Of a stretch of DNA of 64,000 nt, positions 34,591-43,442 are shown in pieces (the first letter of the stretch is position 1; the number at the start of each line of letters is the position of its first letter). The notes under the pieces are model-generated. The model was given only the letters and a program-made list of their open reading frames with translations, was not told where the DNA came from and did no database searches. A program made the position numbers and the translations under genes. The stretch is from Shewanella cutis (GTDB taxonomy: Bacteria > Pseudomonadota > Gammaproteobacteria > Enterobacterales > Shewanellaceae), in the NCBI RefSeq assembly GCF_022410515.1, contig NZ_JACSDI010000017.1, forward strand, positions 20,355-84,354, written 5' to 3'.

Positions 34591-36567
34591 ATGAAGATTT
34601 CAACCTTATCACTCTCTGCTTCAGCGCTGTTGTTATTGCTTGCAGGATTATTAGCAGCCGTAGTGCTATGGAGTAGCGACCAAAGGCAACAGATTGAGCA
34701 ACAAACCCAAGTTCTCCAAGGTATACAGCAGGATTTCCTCGTTGGCGTGCGCCGCGATCTTGATGGCTATTTAGCCAGCGGAAATGCAACCCTACTCGAA
34801 CAGGCCAAAGCCAAACTCATTAGCATTAAAAACCAACTGGCTGAACTTAACCTCTCGACCTCAGGTAGTACTAACGTTGATGTTCAAGCTGCATTAACCC
34901 TGTTTATCCAAGATTTAGACAGCAAATACCGCGCGGCAGGCAAACTCGCGGGTAATCCAAGACAATTGCTCGCCCATGCCGAATCTGAAATGCTCGATTA
35001 TAACCGCAGGCTCGGCAGCTATGCCGACAAAGGCTTGGCCGTTAATGCAGCAATAGCCGAGCAATATTTGCAATTAAGCCGTGACTTTCCCAGCATTGTT
35101 TATCAACTGTCGCAGCTTACCGATGGCTATCTCATTGATAAAAACCAGCAGCTTAAAAATATTCTCGACAGCACCAGCAAAGCGCTTAATCAGTGGCGCG
35201 ATCAACTCAACACCCTGCCATTAATCGGTATTTACGAACAGCAGGAAGCGGATGAGTTTGCTCTCGGCGGCAGTGAACCGGAACAGATTGAGGTAGGGGA
35301 AACTGATCGTAGCGAGCTGCTAAGTCTTGCAAATCGCTACAATAAAGAACTCGCCAATACCCACCAAATGCTCCAAGCCAATCAAGAGATGCAAGTGCAA
35401 TTAATTCAAGCGATTGGCACGGTTGAACAGCAGCTGATGGCACTCGGTGAGGCCCAAACGGCCAAAAACCAACACTTAAAATATGAGCTGCAACTCATTC
35501 TTTATACGATGGTTTCGATTATGGCGCTGTTTGCTATTGGCTATTTAGTCCTGCAACAGAACCGAGTCGTTAAGCCCCTTAAGCGCCTCAATCAAGCCTT
35601 TATGCAGTTAAGTGAGTCCAACAGCCGCGAGCGTTTAGACATTAATCGCCGCTGTGAAACTGGCCAAATTGCAGGGCATTTCAATCAGCTACTTAATCGC
35701 TTTGAACAGGAAGATGAACTCCAGCGCCAACAAATGACCAAAGTATCACAATCTTTGAGTCAACTAGTGGCCCGCATCACTCAATTATCGCAGCACACTG
35801 AGCACACTCAGACCATAGTGGCCGAGACTCAGTCGCAAACTGAGCATATCCGCAGCCTCGCCAATGAGGTTAGCCATACCTCGGCACGGGTTGAACAAAG
35901 CGCTGCAGAGACCATGCGCCAAATGCAGTCGAGCCAAGCGGAAGCAGAGGCGGTACTTAGCGCCACCGAGCAGACACAAACCGCCGTTGGCCTGTGCCAT
36001 GCATCACTCGAAAGCCTGAATAACTCTGTGGCGGATGTTGCCAAAATTATTGATGTGATTGGTAATATTGCCGAGCAAACTAATCTACTGGCGCTTAATG
36101 CTGCCATTGAAGCCGCCCGCGCAGGCGAGCAAGGCCGCGGCTTTGCGGTGGTCGCCGACGAAGTGCGCAGCCTTAGCCAACGTACTCAGGTGTCGTTAAA
36201 TGAAATCGTGAAAATCCTGCAACAACTCACCCAGTCGAATCATGCACTTGGCGAAAGTGTCGATGGCATTGCCAAGGCCACCAGCAGCCAAAAATTACGG
36301 GCGCAAAGTTTATGGCAAGTTGCGCAAAACGTGCAAAATCAAGCAAGTGAAATGGCAAACACCGCCAAACAGGGTTCACTTAATGCCAAAGAACAGGTGG
36401 ATTATCTCGATGAGTTTGTCCGCAGCATGGACAACCTAAAAGACCAAGCGCAAACCAGCTCACAGCAGAGTGAAGTCATCGCCCAAGAAGTGCAGCAAAG
36501 TGTGGAAAATATCGAAACCAGTTTAGGTATTGCCGACAGTCGTGTCGTGCCAGTGCGCGCAGCTTAA
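34591..36567 (+). CDS. Methyl-accepting chemotaxis protein
   Basis: The 658-residue receptor has an N-terminal helix (about 7-29), a periplasmic region of about 275 residues predicted mostly helical, a second membrane helix (about 305-325), HAMP, and a cytoplasmic signalling domain. The hairpin tip IGNIAEQTNLLALNAAIEAARAGEQGRGFAVVADEVRSL is complete. The large periplasmic part suggests a helical-bundle ligand domain; the ligand is unknown. It is not part of a chemotaxis operon here. Confidence 0.95.
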   Translation: MKISTLSLSASALLLLLAGLLAAVVLWSSDQRQQIEQQTQVLQGIQQDFLVGVRRDLDGYLASGNATLLEQAKAKLISIKNQLAELNLSTSGSTNVDVQAALTLFIQDLDSKYRAAGKLAGNPRQLLAHAESEMLDYNRRLGSYADKGLAVNAAIAEQYLQLSRDFPSIVYQLSQLTDGYLIDKNQQLKNILDSTSKALNQWRDQLNTLPLIGIYEQQEADEFALGGSEPEQIEVGETDRSELLSLANRYNKELANTHQMLQANQEMQVQLIQAIGTVEQQLMALGEAQTAKNQHLKYELQLILYTMVSIMALFAIGYLVLQQNRVVKPLKRLNQAFMQLSESNSRERLDINRRCETGQIAGHFNQLLNRFEQEDELQRQQMTKVSQSLSQLVARITQLSQHTEHTQTIVAETQSQTEHIRSLANEVSHTSARVEQSAAETMRQMQSSQAEAEAVLSATEQTQTAVGLCHASLESLNNSVADVAKIIDVIGNIAEQTNLLALNAAIEAARAGEQGRGFAVVADEVRSLSQRTQVSLNEIVKILQQLTQSNHALGESVDGIAKATSSQKLRAQSLWQVAQNVQNQASEMANTAKQGSLNAKEQVDYLDEFVRSMDNLKDQAQTSSQQSEVIAQEVQQSVENIETSLGIADSRVVPVRAA

Positions 36568-36575
36568 GCACATAA

Positions 36576-36609
36576 AAATGGCAGCAAGAAAATAATCTTG
36601 CTGCCATTT
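36576..36609. terminator. Terminator between the chemoreceptor and DUF5666 genes
   Basis: A 13-base-pair stem (arms 36576-36588 and 36597-36609, core ATGGCAGCAAG / CTTGCTGCCAT) with an 8-base loop lies between two converging genes. The T run is short, so termination efficiency is uncertain. Confidence 0.75.
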
Positions 36610-36641
36610 GCGGATTAACGAGCGTTAGTCGTTAACAGGCA

Positions 36642-37925
36642 TTAGTCGTCAATGCGGCAACTGTGGATTTGCATGCCATCAAACTGACATTCCACATTAA
36701 CCCATTTACCATCAAAGGTCGCTAATGAGGCATCACTAGCATGGTAACCCCACAGACTGTTCTGGCTCACCTTTCCGGTTAACTCCAGTTCATTACTCTG
36801 CTGTTCGAGATCAATTTCCTTCACTAGCCATTGGCCATCGGCTAATTCAACGCCCTCGATTTGCAGCCATTTTTGATCAAGGGTTGCAAGGGTTAAGCCA
36901 TCGTCAAACTGGGTTCTCGCGTCGATAATAAAGGTAAAGCCATTGATTTGTAGCTGGTTATTGCTATCGAGCGTGGCTCGCCCTTCAAGCTCAAACTTGT
37001 TGCCTAAATCGGGTAATGGACCACCCGCATCTGAACTTTCAAAGTCGACCTCTTTGGCCCACAGGCCCTGAGCAGTGGATTGAATATCCACCTCTAGGCG
37101 CTTACCTTCCAGCAAATTGCTGCGATTACCATCTTCAAATTGTGTCTGCTCAGTCACATAGAGTCGTGTGCGGCTATTAAGCTCAAACTGGCTCTTGTCT
37201 TGGTTAACCCAAGTCACTGTACCCTCTAACTCCATCTCGTTGAACGTCGGCACATCACTCGCATCTTCAACATCGACTTCATGGGCCTTAAATACCGCAC
37301 CATCCTGTTGACCTTCAACCTCAACCCACGCGCCTTCGGCTAACTGCCCTTCTAACTCGGCATTGGCATAATCGATCAAGGCTGAGCCCAAGCGAAATTG
37401 CTGCGCAACAGGATCAAGCCCGGTCACCCGACCTTCGATTTCAGCAATTGCGAAATTCGGGAAAAGGTTAATCGACTCTACCTGCCACTTTCCAACCGCA
37501 GTAGGATAGCCATTTACCGCTACCCAATCGCCCTTTTTATATTGGCTAGCTGATACAACGGCTAACTGTATGCCATTGACTGTAATATTATTTTGATTGA
37601 TGGCACTGATTTCACCGACTAGCGCAGGATCGACAGCAACCGTTTTAGCCTGCTGACCTTGGTTAACCAAATCTAGGCGCATCCCCACTTGAATAGCTTT
37701 GGCATCCAGTGGTTGTTGTTGATAACGAATATCTGCATTGGCGATATTAATCTTGTATCCATTCACAGTGATCTGTTGATGGTCTGCGGACACTTGAGTC
37801 ACAGTCCCCATCACTTTAGCGGGTAAATTCGCGGGAGGTGGCGTCACATCCGTTGATGAACCGTCGCTACCACAGGCGGTCAATAGTAATGCGCTAATAC
37901 CTATACCTACTAAGTGCTTATTCAT
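36642..37925 (-). CDS. DUF5666 repeat lipoprotein
   Basis: The 427-residue protein begins with a lipoprotein signal peptide (lipobox LTAC, cysteine at 18). The mature part consists of about five or six repeats of a small beta-rich unit of 60-70 residues, each with a GxVtxvd...fxlng pattern such as GTVTQVSADHQQITVNGYKI, typical of DUF5666. Function is unknown. It is transcribed away from the two-component system at 38014 and shares with it an 88-base promoter region with tandem repeats. Confidence 0.9.
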   Translation of the reverse strand: MNKHLVGIGISALLLTACGSDGSSTDVTPPPANLPAKVMGTVTQVSADHQQITVNGYKINIANADIRYQQQPLDAKAIQVGMRLDLVNQGQQAKTVAVDPALVGEISAINQNNITVNGIQLAVVSASQYKKGDWVAVNGYPTAVGKWQVESINLFPNFAIAEIEGRVTGLDPVAQQFRLGSALIDYANAELEGQLAEGAWVEVEGQQDGAVFKAHEVDVEDASDVPTFNEMELEGTVTWVNQDKSQFELNSRTRLYVTEQTQFEDGNRSNLLEGKRLEVDIQSTAQGLWAKEVDFESSDAGGPLPDLGNKFELEGRATLDSNNQLQINGFTFIIDARTQFDDGLTLATLDQKWLQIEGVELADGQWLVKEIDLEQQSNELELTGKVSQNSLWGYHASDASLATFDGKWVNVECQFDGMQIHSCRIDD

Positions 37926-37977
37926 TTTTTGTCCCTTATTTACCTTGTTAAATCAACGGCTGGCATCTTAGTATGGG

Positions 37978-37998
37978 AAACGTCAAGCAAACGTGAAG
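37978..37998. promoter_or_regulatory. Tandem 11-base-spaced repeats in the DUF5666 / response regulator promoter region
   Basis: AAACGTCAAG (37978-37987) and AAACGTGAAG (37989-37998) are direct repeats with an 11-base period. On the minus strand the core reads CTTCAC-N5-CTTGAC, the layout of PmrA/QseB-type boxes. It lies just before the regulator ATG at 38014 and 53 bases from the divergent lipoprotein start. Confidence 0.6.
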
Positions 37999-38013
37999 AA
38001 ATGAAGATAACGA

Positions 38014-38682
38014 ATGAAAGTATTAATTGTTGATGACAATCATGATGTTATAGAAACAATCATGGACTATTTAACCCTCGAAGGCATTATTGCTGACTGC
38101 GCCTATCACGGTGAAAGCGCCATCAATTTAATACAGCAAAACCATTATGACGTGATCATTATGGATATTATGATGCCCAAATTAGACGGTATTCGTACGG
38201 TCAAAAAACTGCGCGAAGAGCTGTTTTGTAATACACCAATTTTGTTTTTAACCGCCAGAGATAGCCTGCAGGACAAAATTGATTCCTTTACCTCGGGCGG
38301 TGATGACTTTTTAAATAAACCCTTCGCCATGGAAGAACTGTGCCTGCGTCTACGGTCACTGCATAACCGCGGGCCGCGTTTAGATGTAGGCATATTGCGC
38401 TTTGGTGAAATCAGCTTAAATGTCGCAACCCAGCAAGTATGCCGCGCGGGTAAGGAAATCAAGCTGAGTAAAATCCAACGCACGATTTTGACGCTACTGC
38501 TCAAACGTGCCCCTGCTATTGTGAGTAAAGAACAAGTTATCGATGCAGTTTGGGGTGACGAAGCCCCCTGTAGCGACGCGCTTCGTAGCCATATTTACGG
38601 CCTGCGCAGTGCATTGGACAAAGGCTTTACAGATTCCAAACTAGAGACGATTCATGGCCAAGGTTACCGACTCATCCCCTAA
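38014..38682 (+). CDS. OmpR-family response regulator (QseB/PmrA-like group)
   Basis: The 222-residue regulator has a receiver domain with IVDDN, phospho-acceptor Asp51 in VIIMDIMMPKLDG and DFLNKPFAMEEL (asparagine next to the usual lysine position, N-K-P-F intact), then a winged-helix DNA-binding domain ending ETIHGQGYRL. Its stop overlaps the kinase start by 29 bases. Matching tandem repeats upstream of this gene and of the OB-fold gene at 40037 suggest autoregulation and control of both flanking genes. Confidence 0.93.
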   Translation: MKVLIVDDNHDVIETIMDYLTLEGIIADCAYHGESAINLIQQNHYDVIIMDIMMPKLDGIRTVKKLREELFCNTPILFLTARDSLQDKIDSFTSGGDDFLNKPFAMEELCLRLRSLHNRGPRLDVGILRFGEISLNVATQQVCRAGKEIKLSKIQRTILTLLLKRAPAIVSKEQVIDAVWGDEAPCSDALRSHIYGLRSALDKGFTDSKLETIHGQGYRLIP

Positions 38683-39946
38683 GCCATTGCCGAGCTTATA
38701 TAAAAAAATCCGCCTAACGTTTTTAGTGCTCACAAGCCTAATGTTCGCGATATTCTGGGGCTTGATTTATATCGCCGAAGAACAAATTGAGGTCATTAGC
38801 CTTGAACACAAACTGGCGACCGAAACCCGCGAATATCAGAAAAACTATCAACGATTTGGCGATAAAGCCCAGCTCCCCGATATCCACGAACTCACCACCT
38901 ATTGGAGCAAAGAGTTTGTGCCGCAATGGCTGCAAGCTTATCAACAAACGGGTTTTTATGAGCACCAATTGGGCGCCGAAGATAAGCACTTTTTAATTTC
39001 GCCGCACCCATCAGGGCAAGGTTTATTGTATGTGGTGTATAAGGATGATGCGGATGACTTTCTCGATGGGTATGAGGACAGACTGCATTTTTTGATATCC
39101 CTCTTCGGGGTAGGTTTACTGCTGTTCATCATGGCCTATGGCTTGTATTTTGTGCGGCTACTATCGGCACCATTTTTTGAAATTGAACGAAAAATCAATG
39201 CGCTGACGCCAGAGGAGCCGAGCTTTATCCCTAGCACACCTTACCGTGAAACCCGCCATATCGAACAAACGCTACTGGAAAATAAAGCCAAAATTGCCGC
39301 CTATTTTACTCGGGAGCAGGAGTTTAGCCGCTTTGCCTCCCATGAACTGCGCACGCCCATTATGGTGATCCAAGGCTCGACAGAATTGCTAAAAAAACTG
39401 CCAAACAGCCCGAACGAAGCCCAGCAGCGGATCGCTAACAAAGCCATTGCCCGCATTGATTACGCAGGCCAACAGATGAAAACCCTCACCGAAACCTTTT
39501 TGTTATTAGGCAAGGAACAGATTGAATCGCAACACTACGATCAAGTTGATTTAGCCGCACGGCTTACGCAGCTATTAAGTGAAATGGCGCAGCATTTTGC
39601 TAAACACGAAATCCGCCATCAGCTCAGCGTTAACCAAAATACCGCCATTTGCGCACCGGTGAGTTTTGTGGACATAGTGATAGGCAACTTAATTAAAAAT
39701 GCCTTTAACTACAGCAGTGGCGATATTGAAATCACGCTGAATAACAATCAACTAACCATAAAAAATCCGCTTAGCCACCACAACGCCGAGCCCACGGGCT
39801 ATGGCTGTGGTTTGATCATTATTGAACGGATAAGCGAGCGCATGGGGTGGCACTTTTCGGCCCAAAGCCTAGGGAATGACTATCTGGCAACAATCCAATT
39901 TATGGATAACGGCGAGCAAAAACAGCATCTAAATGAATCCGCTTAA
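38654..39946 (+). CDS. Sensor histidine kinase partner of the 38014 regulator
   Basis: The 430-residue kinase has membrane helices at about 18-40 and 145-168 around a periplasmic domain of about 100 residues rich in acidic and aromatic residues. It has the H box FASHELRTPIMVIQGS, N box IGNLIKNAFNYSSG and G box GYGCGLIIIERI; the D-box region between N and G is short. The start lies inside the regulator gene. The layout regulator, kinase, YgiW-type protein resembles the E. coli ygiW-qseB-qseC locus with the periplasmic gene moved to the end. Confidence 0.92.
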   Translation: MAKVTDSSPKPLPSLYKKIRLTFLVLTSLMFAIFWGLIYIAEEQIEVISLEHKLATETREYQKNYQRFGDKAQLPDIHELTTYWSKEFVPQWLQAYQQTGFYEHQLGAEDKHFLISPHPSGQGLLYVVYKDDADDFLDGYEDRLHFLISLFGVGLLLFIMAYGLYFVRLLSAPFFEIERKINALTPEEPSFIPSTPYRETRHIEQTLLENKAKIAAYFTREQEFSRFASHELRTPIMVIQGSTELLKKLPNSPNEAQQRIANKAIARIDYAGQQMKTLTETFLLLGKEQIESQHYDQVDLAARLTQLLSEMAQHFAKHEIRHQLSVNQNTAICAPVSFVDIVIGNLIKNAFNYSSGDIEITLNNNQLTIKNPLSHHNAEPTGYGCGLIIIERISERMGWHFSAQSLGNDYLATIQFMDNGEQKQHLNESA

Positions 39947-39949
39947 ATT

Positions 39950-39966
39950 CTTCACAACTGCTTCAC
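39950..39966. promoter_or_regulatory. CTTCAC-N5-CTTCAC box upstream of the OB-fold gene
   Basis: CTTCACAACTGCTTCAC is a perfect 6-base direct repeat with an 11-base period, 4 bases after the kinase stop and about 70 bases before the OB-fold gene start. It matches the box between the DUF5666 and regulator genes. Confidence 0.6.
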
Positions 39967-40036
39967 GCTCGTCTTGGCATGATACTCGCCGCAGATGAGT
40001 CGCCCAGCGGCGTAAGATTAGAAAGAGGACATTTAG

Positions 40037-40426
40037 ATGAATAAAATCACCTTAAGCATGTTAGCAATCACATTGTCATTGAGTGCCTTGTGCAGCCAAG
40101 CTGGATTTCAACCAACAACGGGCGAACCCCAATTACGTGGCGGCTTTCAAGGCCCCAGCGCACGGCAAATTATTCATGATGTCGTCAGTGCGCTCAATGC
40201 CAGCGATGACACTCAAGTGGAGTTAACCGGCCATATCATGTCGTCAATTGGCCACGATGATTATATTTTCCGTGACAGCACGGGCGAGATTAAAATCGAA
40301 ATTGACGATGATCTGTGGCTCGGACATACCGTCACGCCAGAAACCCAAGTGATTATTCGCGGTGAAGTGGATAAGGACTGGTCAGAAGTCACTATCGATG
40401 CCGACAGCATTCAACTCACTCAATAA
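40037..40426 (+). CDS. YgiW/YdeI-type periplasmic OB-fold (BOF) protein
   Basis: The 129-residue protein has a signal peptide ending near SQA and a single bacterial OB-fold domain with VELTGHIMSSIGHDDYIFRDSTGEIKIEI and the closing VTIDADSIQL. BOF proteins are periplasmic stress proteins, some binding cationic peptides or sugars. The gene follows a two-component system as ygiW neighbours qseBC in E. coli, and GAAAGAGGAC precedes the ATG. Confidence 0.92.
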   Translation: MNKITLSMLAITLSLSALCSQAGFQPTTGEPQLRGGFQGPSARQIIHDVVSALNASDDTQVELTGHIMSSIGHDDYIFRDSTGEIKIEIDDDLWLGHTVTPETQVIIRGEVDKDWSEVTIDADSIQLTQ

Positions 40427-40440
40427 CCGTATAAAAAGCC

Positions 40441-40482
40441 CGAATAAAAAAGCCAGCCTCACCTAGGCTGGCTATTGTTTTC
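40441..40482. terminator. Bidirectional terminator after the OB-fold gene
   Basis: AGCCAGCCT / AGGCTGGCT (40451-40459 and 40465-40473) with a 5-base loop, an A run before and ATTGTTTT after, lies between converging genes. Confidence 0.9.
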
Positions 40483-40536
40483 GCTCAAGCAAGCGGCACA
40501 TCAGCCCCATAAGTTCAGAGGCATCCGCTTAACATC

Positions 40537-41013
40537 TTAACTTAAAGCCGCCAACACCACTTCGGCTTTACTCACTTCAAATGACTTAGGTGCTTCAACA
40601 TTCAGTAACGTTACCACGCCATCATCGATAATCATCGCATAACGTTGTGAACGCACGCCGCCAAAGCCTGCGGTATCCATCTCTAATCCGAGCGCCTTAG
40701 TAAAGCTGGCATCGCCATCGGCTAGCATCAGTAGCTCAGACGCATTTTGCGCCTCGCCCCAGGCTTTCATCACAAAGGCATCGTTTACCGATACACAGGC
40801 AATTAAATCAACGCCTTTGGCTTTAAACTGATCGGCCAGCACCACATAACCTGGCAAATGCGCTTCAGAACAGGTTGGTGTGAAAGCACCAGGCACTGCA
40901 AATAACACCACTTTTTTACCCGCAAACAGTTCGGTAACTTGATGATTTACCATGCCATCTTTTGTTAATTGGCTTAACGTCGCCGCTGGTAATTTTTGAC
41001 CTTGAGCAATCAT
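40537..41013 (-). CDS. Peroxiredoxin, Prx5/AhpC-TSA type
   Basis: The 158-residue protein reduces peroxides with a thiol. The peroxidatic cysteine lies in PGAFTPTCSEAHLPGY (about residue 48), and the conserved arginine in GVRSQRYAMIIDDG. This is the Prx5 (hybrid peroxiredoxin) group, but no fused glutaredoxin domain is present, so an external glutathione/glutaredoxin partner is expected. Confidence 0.94.
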   Translation of the reverse strand: MIAQGQKLPAATLSQLTKDGMVNHQVTELFAGKKVVLFAVPGAFTPTCSEAHLPGYVVLADQFKAKGVDLIACVSVNDAFVMKAWGEAQNASELLMLADGDASFTKALGLEMDTAGFGGVRSQRYAMIIDDGVVTLLNVEAPKSFEVSKAEVVLAALS

Positions 41014-41189
41014 GTCTCTCTTCCTTTAGTTAACGTAACTCGCCCATACTAGCCCGAATCCGACAGGATAAACACCGAGAGAAAAAGGGGGATTTGTAGC
41101 AGTGGAAGCAAATTGCTATGCGGGAATGCCCCAAGCGAATCGCAAAGTATGCACGTTAGAATGAGTCGAGGTTTCAGTGCTTAGCCTGC

Positions 41190-41492
41190 TTACTGTTTCG
41201 TCAGCATAAAACGACGCAAATCTCTTTCCGCACGCATCACAAAAAGAATTCGAACCTTTTCATCATCATACTTGTAAAAAACACGACATGGATTTACTAC
41301 TACTTCACGATAATTGAGCCGCTCTAGTTCTGGTGGAATACGCCCAGAATCGGGAAAATCGACTAAACGCTCAACCTTTGCAAAAACCATTTGAACCAGT
41401 TGCTTGGCAGCAACGATATTTTCAAGCGCGATATATTCGGCAATATCATTCAGATCAGCTAAAGCAGGTTCCGTCCAAATTATTTCAGCCAT
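41190..41492 (-). CDS. ParE/RelE-family toxin
   Basis: The 100-residue protein has the family pattern IIWTEPALADLNDIAEYIALEN, central FPDSGRIPPEL and C-terminal REVVVNPCRVFYKYDDEKVRILFVMRAERDLRRFM. The features favour ParE (a gyrase poison) over RelE (mRNA cleavage), but this is not certain. Its start overlaps the antitoxin gene by 13 bases. Confidence 0.93.
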   Translation of the reverse strand: MAEIIWTEPALADLNDIAEYIALENIVAAKQLVQMVFAKVERLVDFPDSGRIPPELERLNYREVVVNPCRVFYKYDDEKVRILFVMRAERDLRRFMLTKQ

Positions 41493-41737
41493 TTTGACAT
41501 TCTGTCCTTAGCATCTTGATGGTTGACGACTTTTCCATCCGCTAAAGCTCGCTCACCACGTGCAATACCTTCAAGGATCGCCAAACGATTTTGCATAAAC
41601 TCATAATCTTCTACATCAATAAGATAAGCTGACGGTTTACCATGCTCAGTGATCAATACAGGTTCTTTCGTCTCATGCAGATCGGCAAGGATCTTAGTTG
41701 CTTGACGTTTTAGTGACGTCACGAGTTCCACTTTCAT
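41480..41737 (-). CDS. Phd/YefM-family antitoxin
   Basis: The 85-residue protein has the Phd N-terminal DNA-binding pattern with KRQATKILADLHETKEPVLITEHGKPSAYLIDVEDYE and a C-terminal toxin-binding tail. GGGAGA precedes the ATG. It neutralises the overlapping toxin and probably represses the operon through the inverted repeat at 41763. Confidence 0.94.
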   Translation of the reverse strand: MKVELVTSLKRQATKILADLHETKEPVLITEHGKPSAYLIDVEDYEFMQNRLAILEGIARGERALADGKVVNHQDAKDRMSKWLK

Positions 41738-41762
41738 TTGAACATCTCCCGAAAAACACTAA

Positions 41763-41782
41763 AGTGATACTATTCTATCACT
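41763..41782. promoter_or_regulatory. Inverted repeat, probable toxin-antitoxin operator
   Basis: AGTGATA-N6-TATCACT lies 26 bases upstream of the antitoxin start. The 7-base arms are perfect. Antitoxins of this type bind such repeats to autoregulate. Confidence 0.7.
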
Positions 41783-41878
41783 ATTAAGCATAACAAGCTT
41801 TGAAACGGCTAACGGCAAATGCAGCGCGCAGCGGATTGATTTCGTAGTCAGTGTTTTGCTGGCAATAAAATGCGTCTG

Positions 41879-42208
41879 TTAGCGTCTGTAACTGCAAAGA
41901 TGGGCAACCTCATCCTGTGTTTCTTGCGAAAACAGCGCCAATTGCTCATCAGTCAATACACCATGATGCTTCAAGGCTGCTATTTTAACGACCGCATTAC
42001 TACGTTTAAGATCATCAAACATCTCAGCGATGGCATTATCTTCTTTGTTTATCACTGTCCAAAGAGCTAAGTAAGCCTCATGCTCCCTACCTTTACGGGT
42101 AGATGATATCTGCTCTATACGCTCAAAAATTGTCTCGCATGCCGAATTGAGCAAACTCTGTTTGAGGCTGCTAAGCCTCTTCCAATCTTTTTCAGGTACA
42201 GATGACAT
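41879..42208 (-). CDS. Conserved hypothetical protein
   Basis: The 109-residue product lacks signal peptide or membrane helix and appears wholly helical, with a charged N terminus and the C-terminal segment LTDEQLALFSQETQDEVAHLC. AGGAGAA is well placed before the ATG at 42208, which supports translation. I do not recognise a family. Confidence 0.7.
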   Translation of the reverse strand: MSSVPEKDWKRLSSLKQSLLNSACETIFERIEQISSTRKGREHEAYLALWTVINKEDNAIAEMFDDLKRSNAVVKIAALKHHGVLTDEQLALFSQETQDEVAHLCSYRR

Positions 42209-42366
42209 CTGACAGTTCTCCTAATACATGAGGCTAATAAATAAGGCCACCCCAAATAAAACAAGCACATAATGCACTTTAGGTTTGCCCACAACTTACT
42301 CAGGCCAAAGTGGCCTGAATAGGGTCATTAAAAATACTTAGGCAGCATCATCGAAAAGAATCGACG

Positions 42367-42426
42367 TTTTAAGATGGGTGTCCACTTTCTTGCAAAATCA
42401 ACATTTTAGGATGAGTGTCCATTTCC
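42367..42426. repeat. Two copies of a GTGTCCA-containing repeat
   Basis: Copy 1 (42367-42388) reads TTTTAAGATGGGTGTCCACT plus two bases; copy 2 (42404-42426) reads TTTTAGGATGAGTGTCCATT plus three bases. They are direct repeats with a 37-base period and 3-4 mismatches. The second copy encodes the last residues and stop of the 42406 gene. The motif recalls repeats linked to insertion elements, but no transposase is present. Confidence 0.6.
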
Positions 42427-43113
42427 TTCTTCATTTCCTTCTGATTTGAAAAGCATCGTATCTAAAAAAGAATTAACTTTCGATCGTATTAGCTTTATGT
42501 CGTTAAAGTTTTTATTTGAGTCAACTTCACTTTCTCTTGATATGAAACTTAAATACATAATCAACTCCATATGTAACTCATGAATAAGTTTTAACTCATC
42601 TTTATTAAGTGAATGCTCATACTTACGAATATCAGTAACGATAGCATTAATTGCATCAAGTGAATGAATAACACCAGAAGATGGCACTTTATTGAAAGTC
42701 ACACCAATATTAGGAGACTCATGAATGCCTGAAGTATCTCCTAAAGTGACTCGACCTTCTCCCTCACCCATTGCTTTTAAAATTTCGTCTAATTTCTGAC
42801 TATATTGAGTGAGATAGTTTTTCCATTGTGGTAAGTACTTTCTAGAAATACTGATCCCTTGATGGCGAGGAATAAATATATCAAAAAGCCAAAAAATAAA
42901 AGTTGCTATAGCGCCGCAAGATACATTAAACAACAGACCGGAATAATCCCATGGAGTGAGCCAATTTTTGATACAATCTGAATTAAGTAAGATAACTGGC
43001 AAAGGAATTTTAGACTCTTTGATTGCCAAGAATATAAAGCAAAACGCAATAAAAAAGATAAAACGCTCTGAAATACTGGTCTGTTTAAAAAGTTTTTTAA
43101 TTTTAAAAATCAA
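42406..43113 (-). CDS. Two-helix membrane protein of unknown function
   Basis: The 235-residue protein starts at TTG 43113, supported by a strong GGAGG five bases upstream. Two membrane helices (about 18-38 and 57-82) are followed by a cytoplasmic, largely helical domain of 150 residues (with YLTQYSQKLDEILKAM). Base composition is AT-rich compared with neighbours. The C-terminal residues GNGHSS and the stop come from the second repeat copy, so the end may have been changed by insertion of that element. Family not recognised. Confidence 0.7.
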   Translation of the reverse strand: MIFKIKKLFKQTSISERFIFFIAFCFIFLAIKESKIPLPVILLNSDCIKNWLTPWDYSGLLFNVSCGAIATFIFWLFDIFIPRHQGISISRKYLPQWKNYLTQYSQKLDEILKAMGEGEGRVTLGDTSGIHESPNIGVTFNKVPSSGVIHSLDAINAIVTDIRKYEHSLNKDELKLIHELHMELIMYLSFISRESEVDSNKNFNDIKLIRSKVNSFLDTMLFKSEGNEEGNGHSS

Positions 43114-43442
43114 AGGTTCCTCCCATTTTTTATCTGATATTTAGCCAGAATATTAATATCAAAATCATGTTTATACGCCTAATCTCACCTCTGAACACTT
43201 GGTAAAATCACTCACAACTCACTGATTTAAAATTTGATTTCCACAATAGCAAAAATTGTTCTGGGTAGAAAGTGCGCAAATGCATGATTTCTGTTTGTTT
43301 TGCGGTGTGCATTTTGAAATAAAAAAAGCAGCGTATCGATGGATACGCTGCCTTGTTAGGGGGAGACCGACTTCTTACTCTGCGTGTATTAGTCGGTATG
43401 GTCTTTGATAAACTCAGTCACATTGCATATCAGAATCAAATC
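43114..43442. terminator. Intergenic region with terminator of the surface protein gene
   Basis: This 329-base gap is AT-rich. It holds a strong hairpin GCAGCGTATC / GATACGCTGC (43328-43337 and 43342-43351) with a 4-base loop, followed on the minus strand by seven T residues. This ends transcription of the 43443 gene. Nothing else was recognised. Confidence 0.85.

Noticed and set aside
41790..41895. Possible integron attC site (GCTAAC and GTTAGC pair)
   Set aside because: The two core sequences do not match RYYYAAC and GTTRRRY, no integrase or cassette array is present, and the spacing region lacks the expected second pair.
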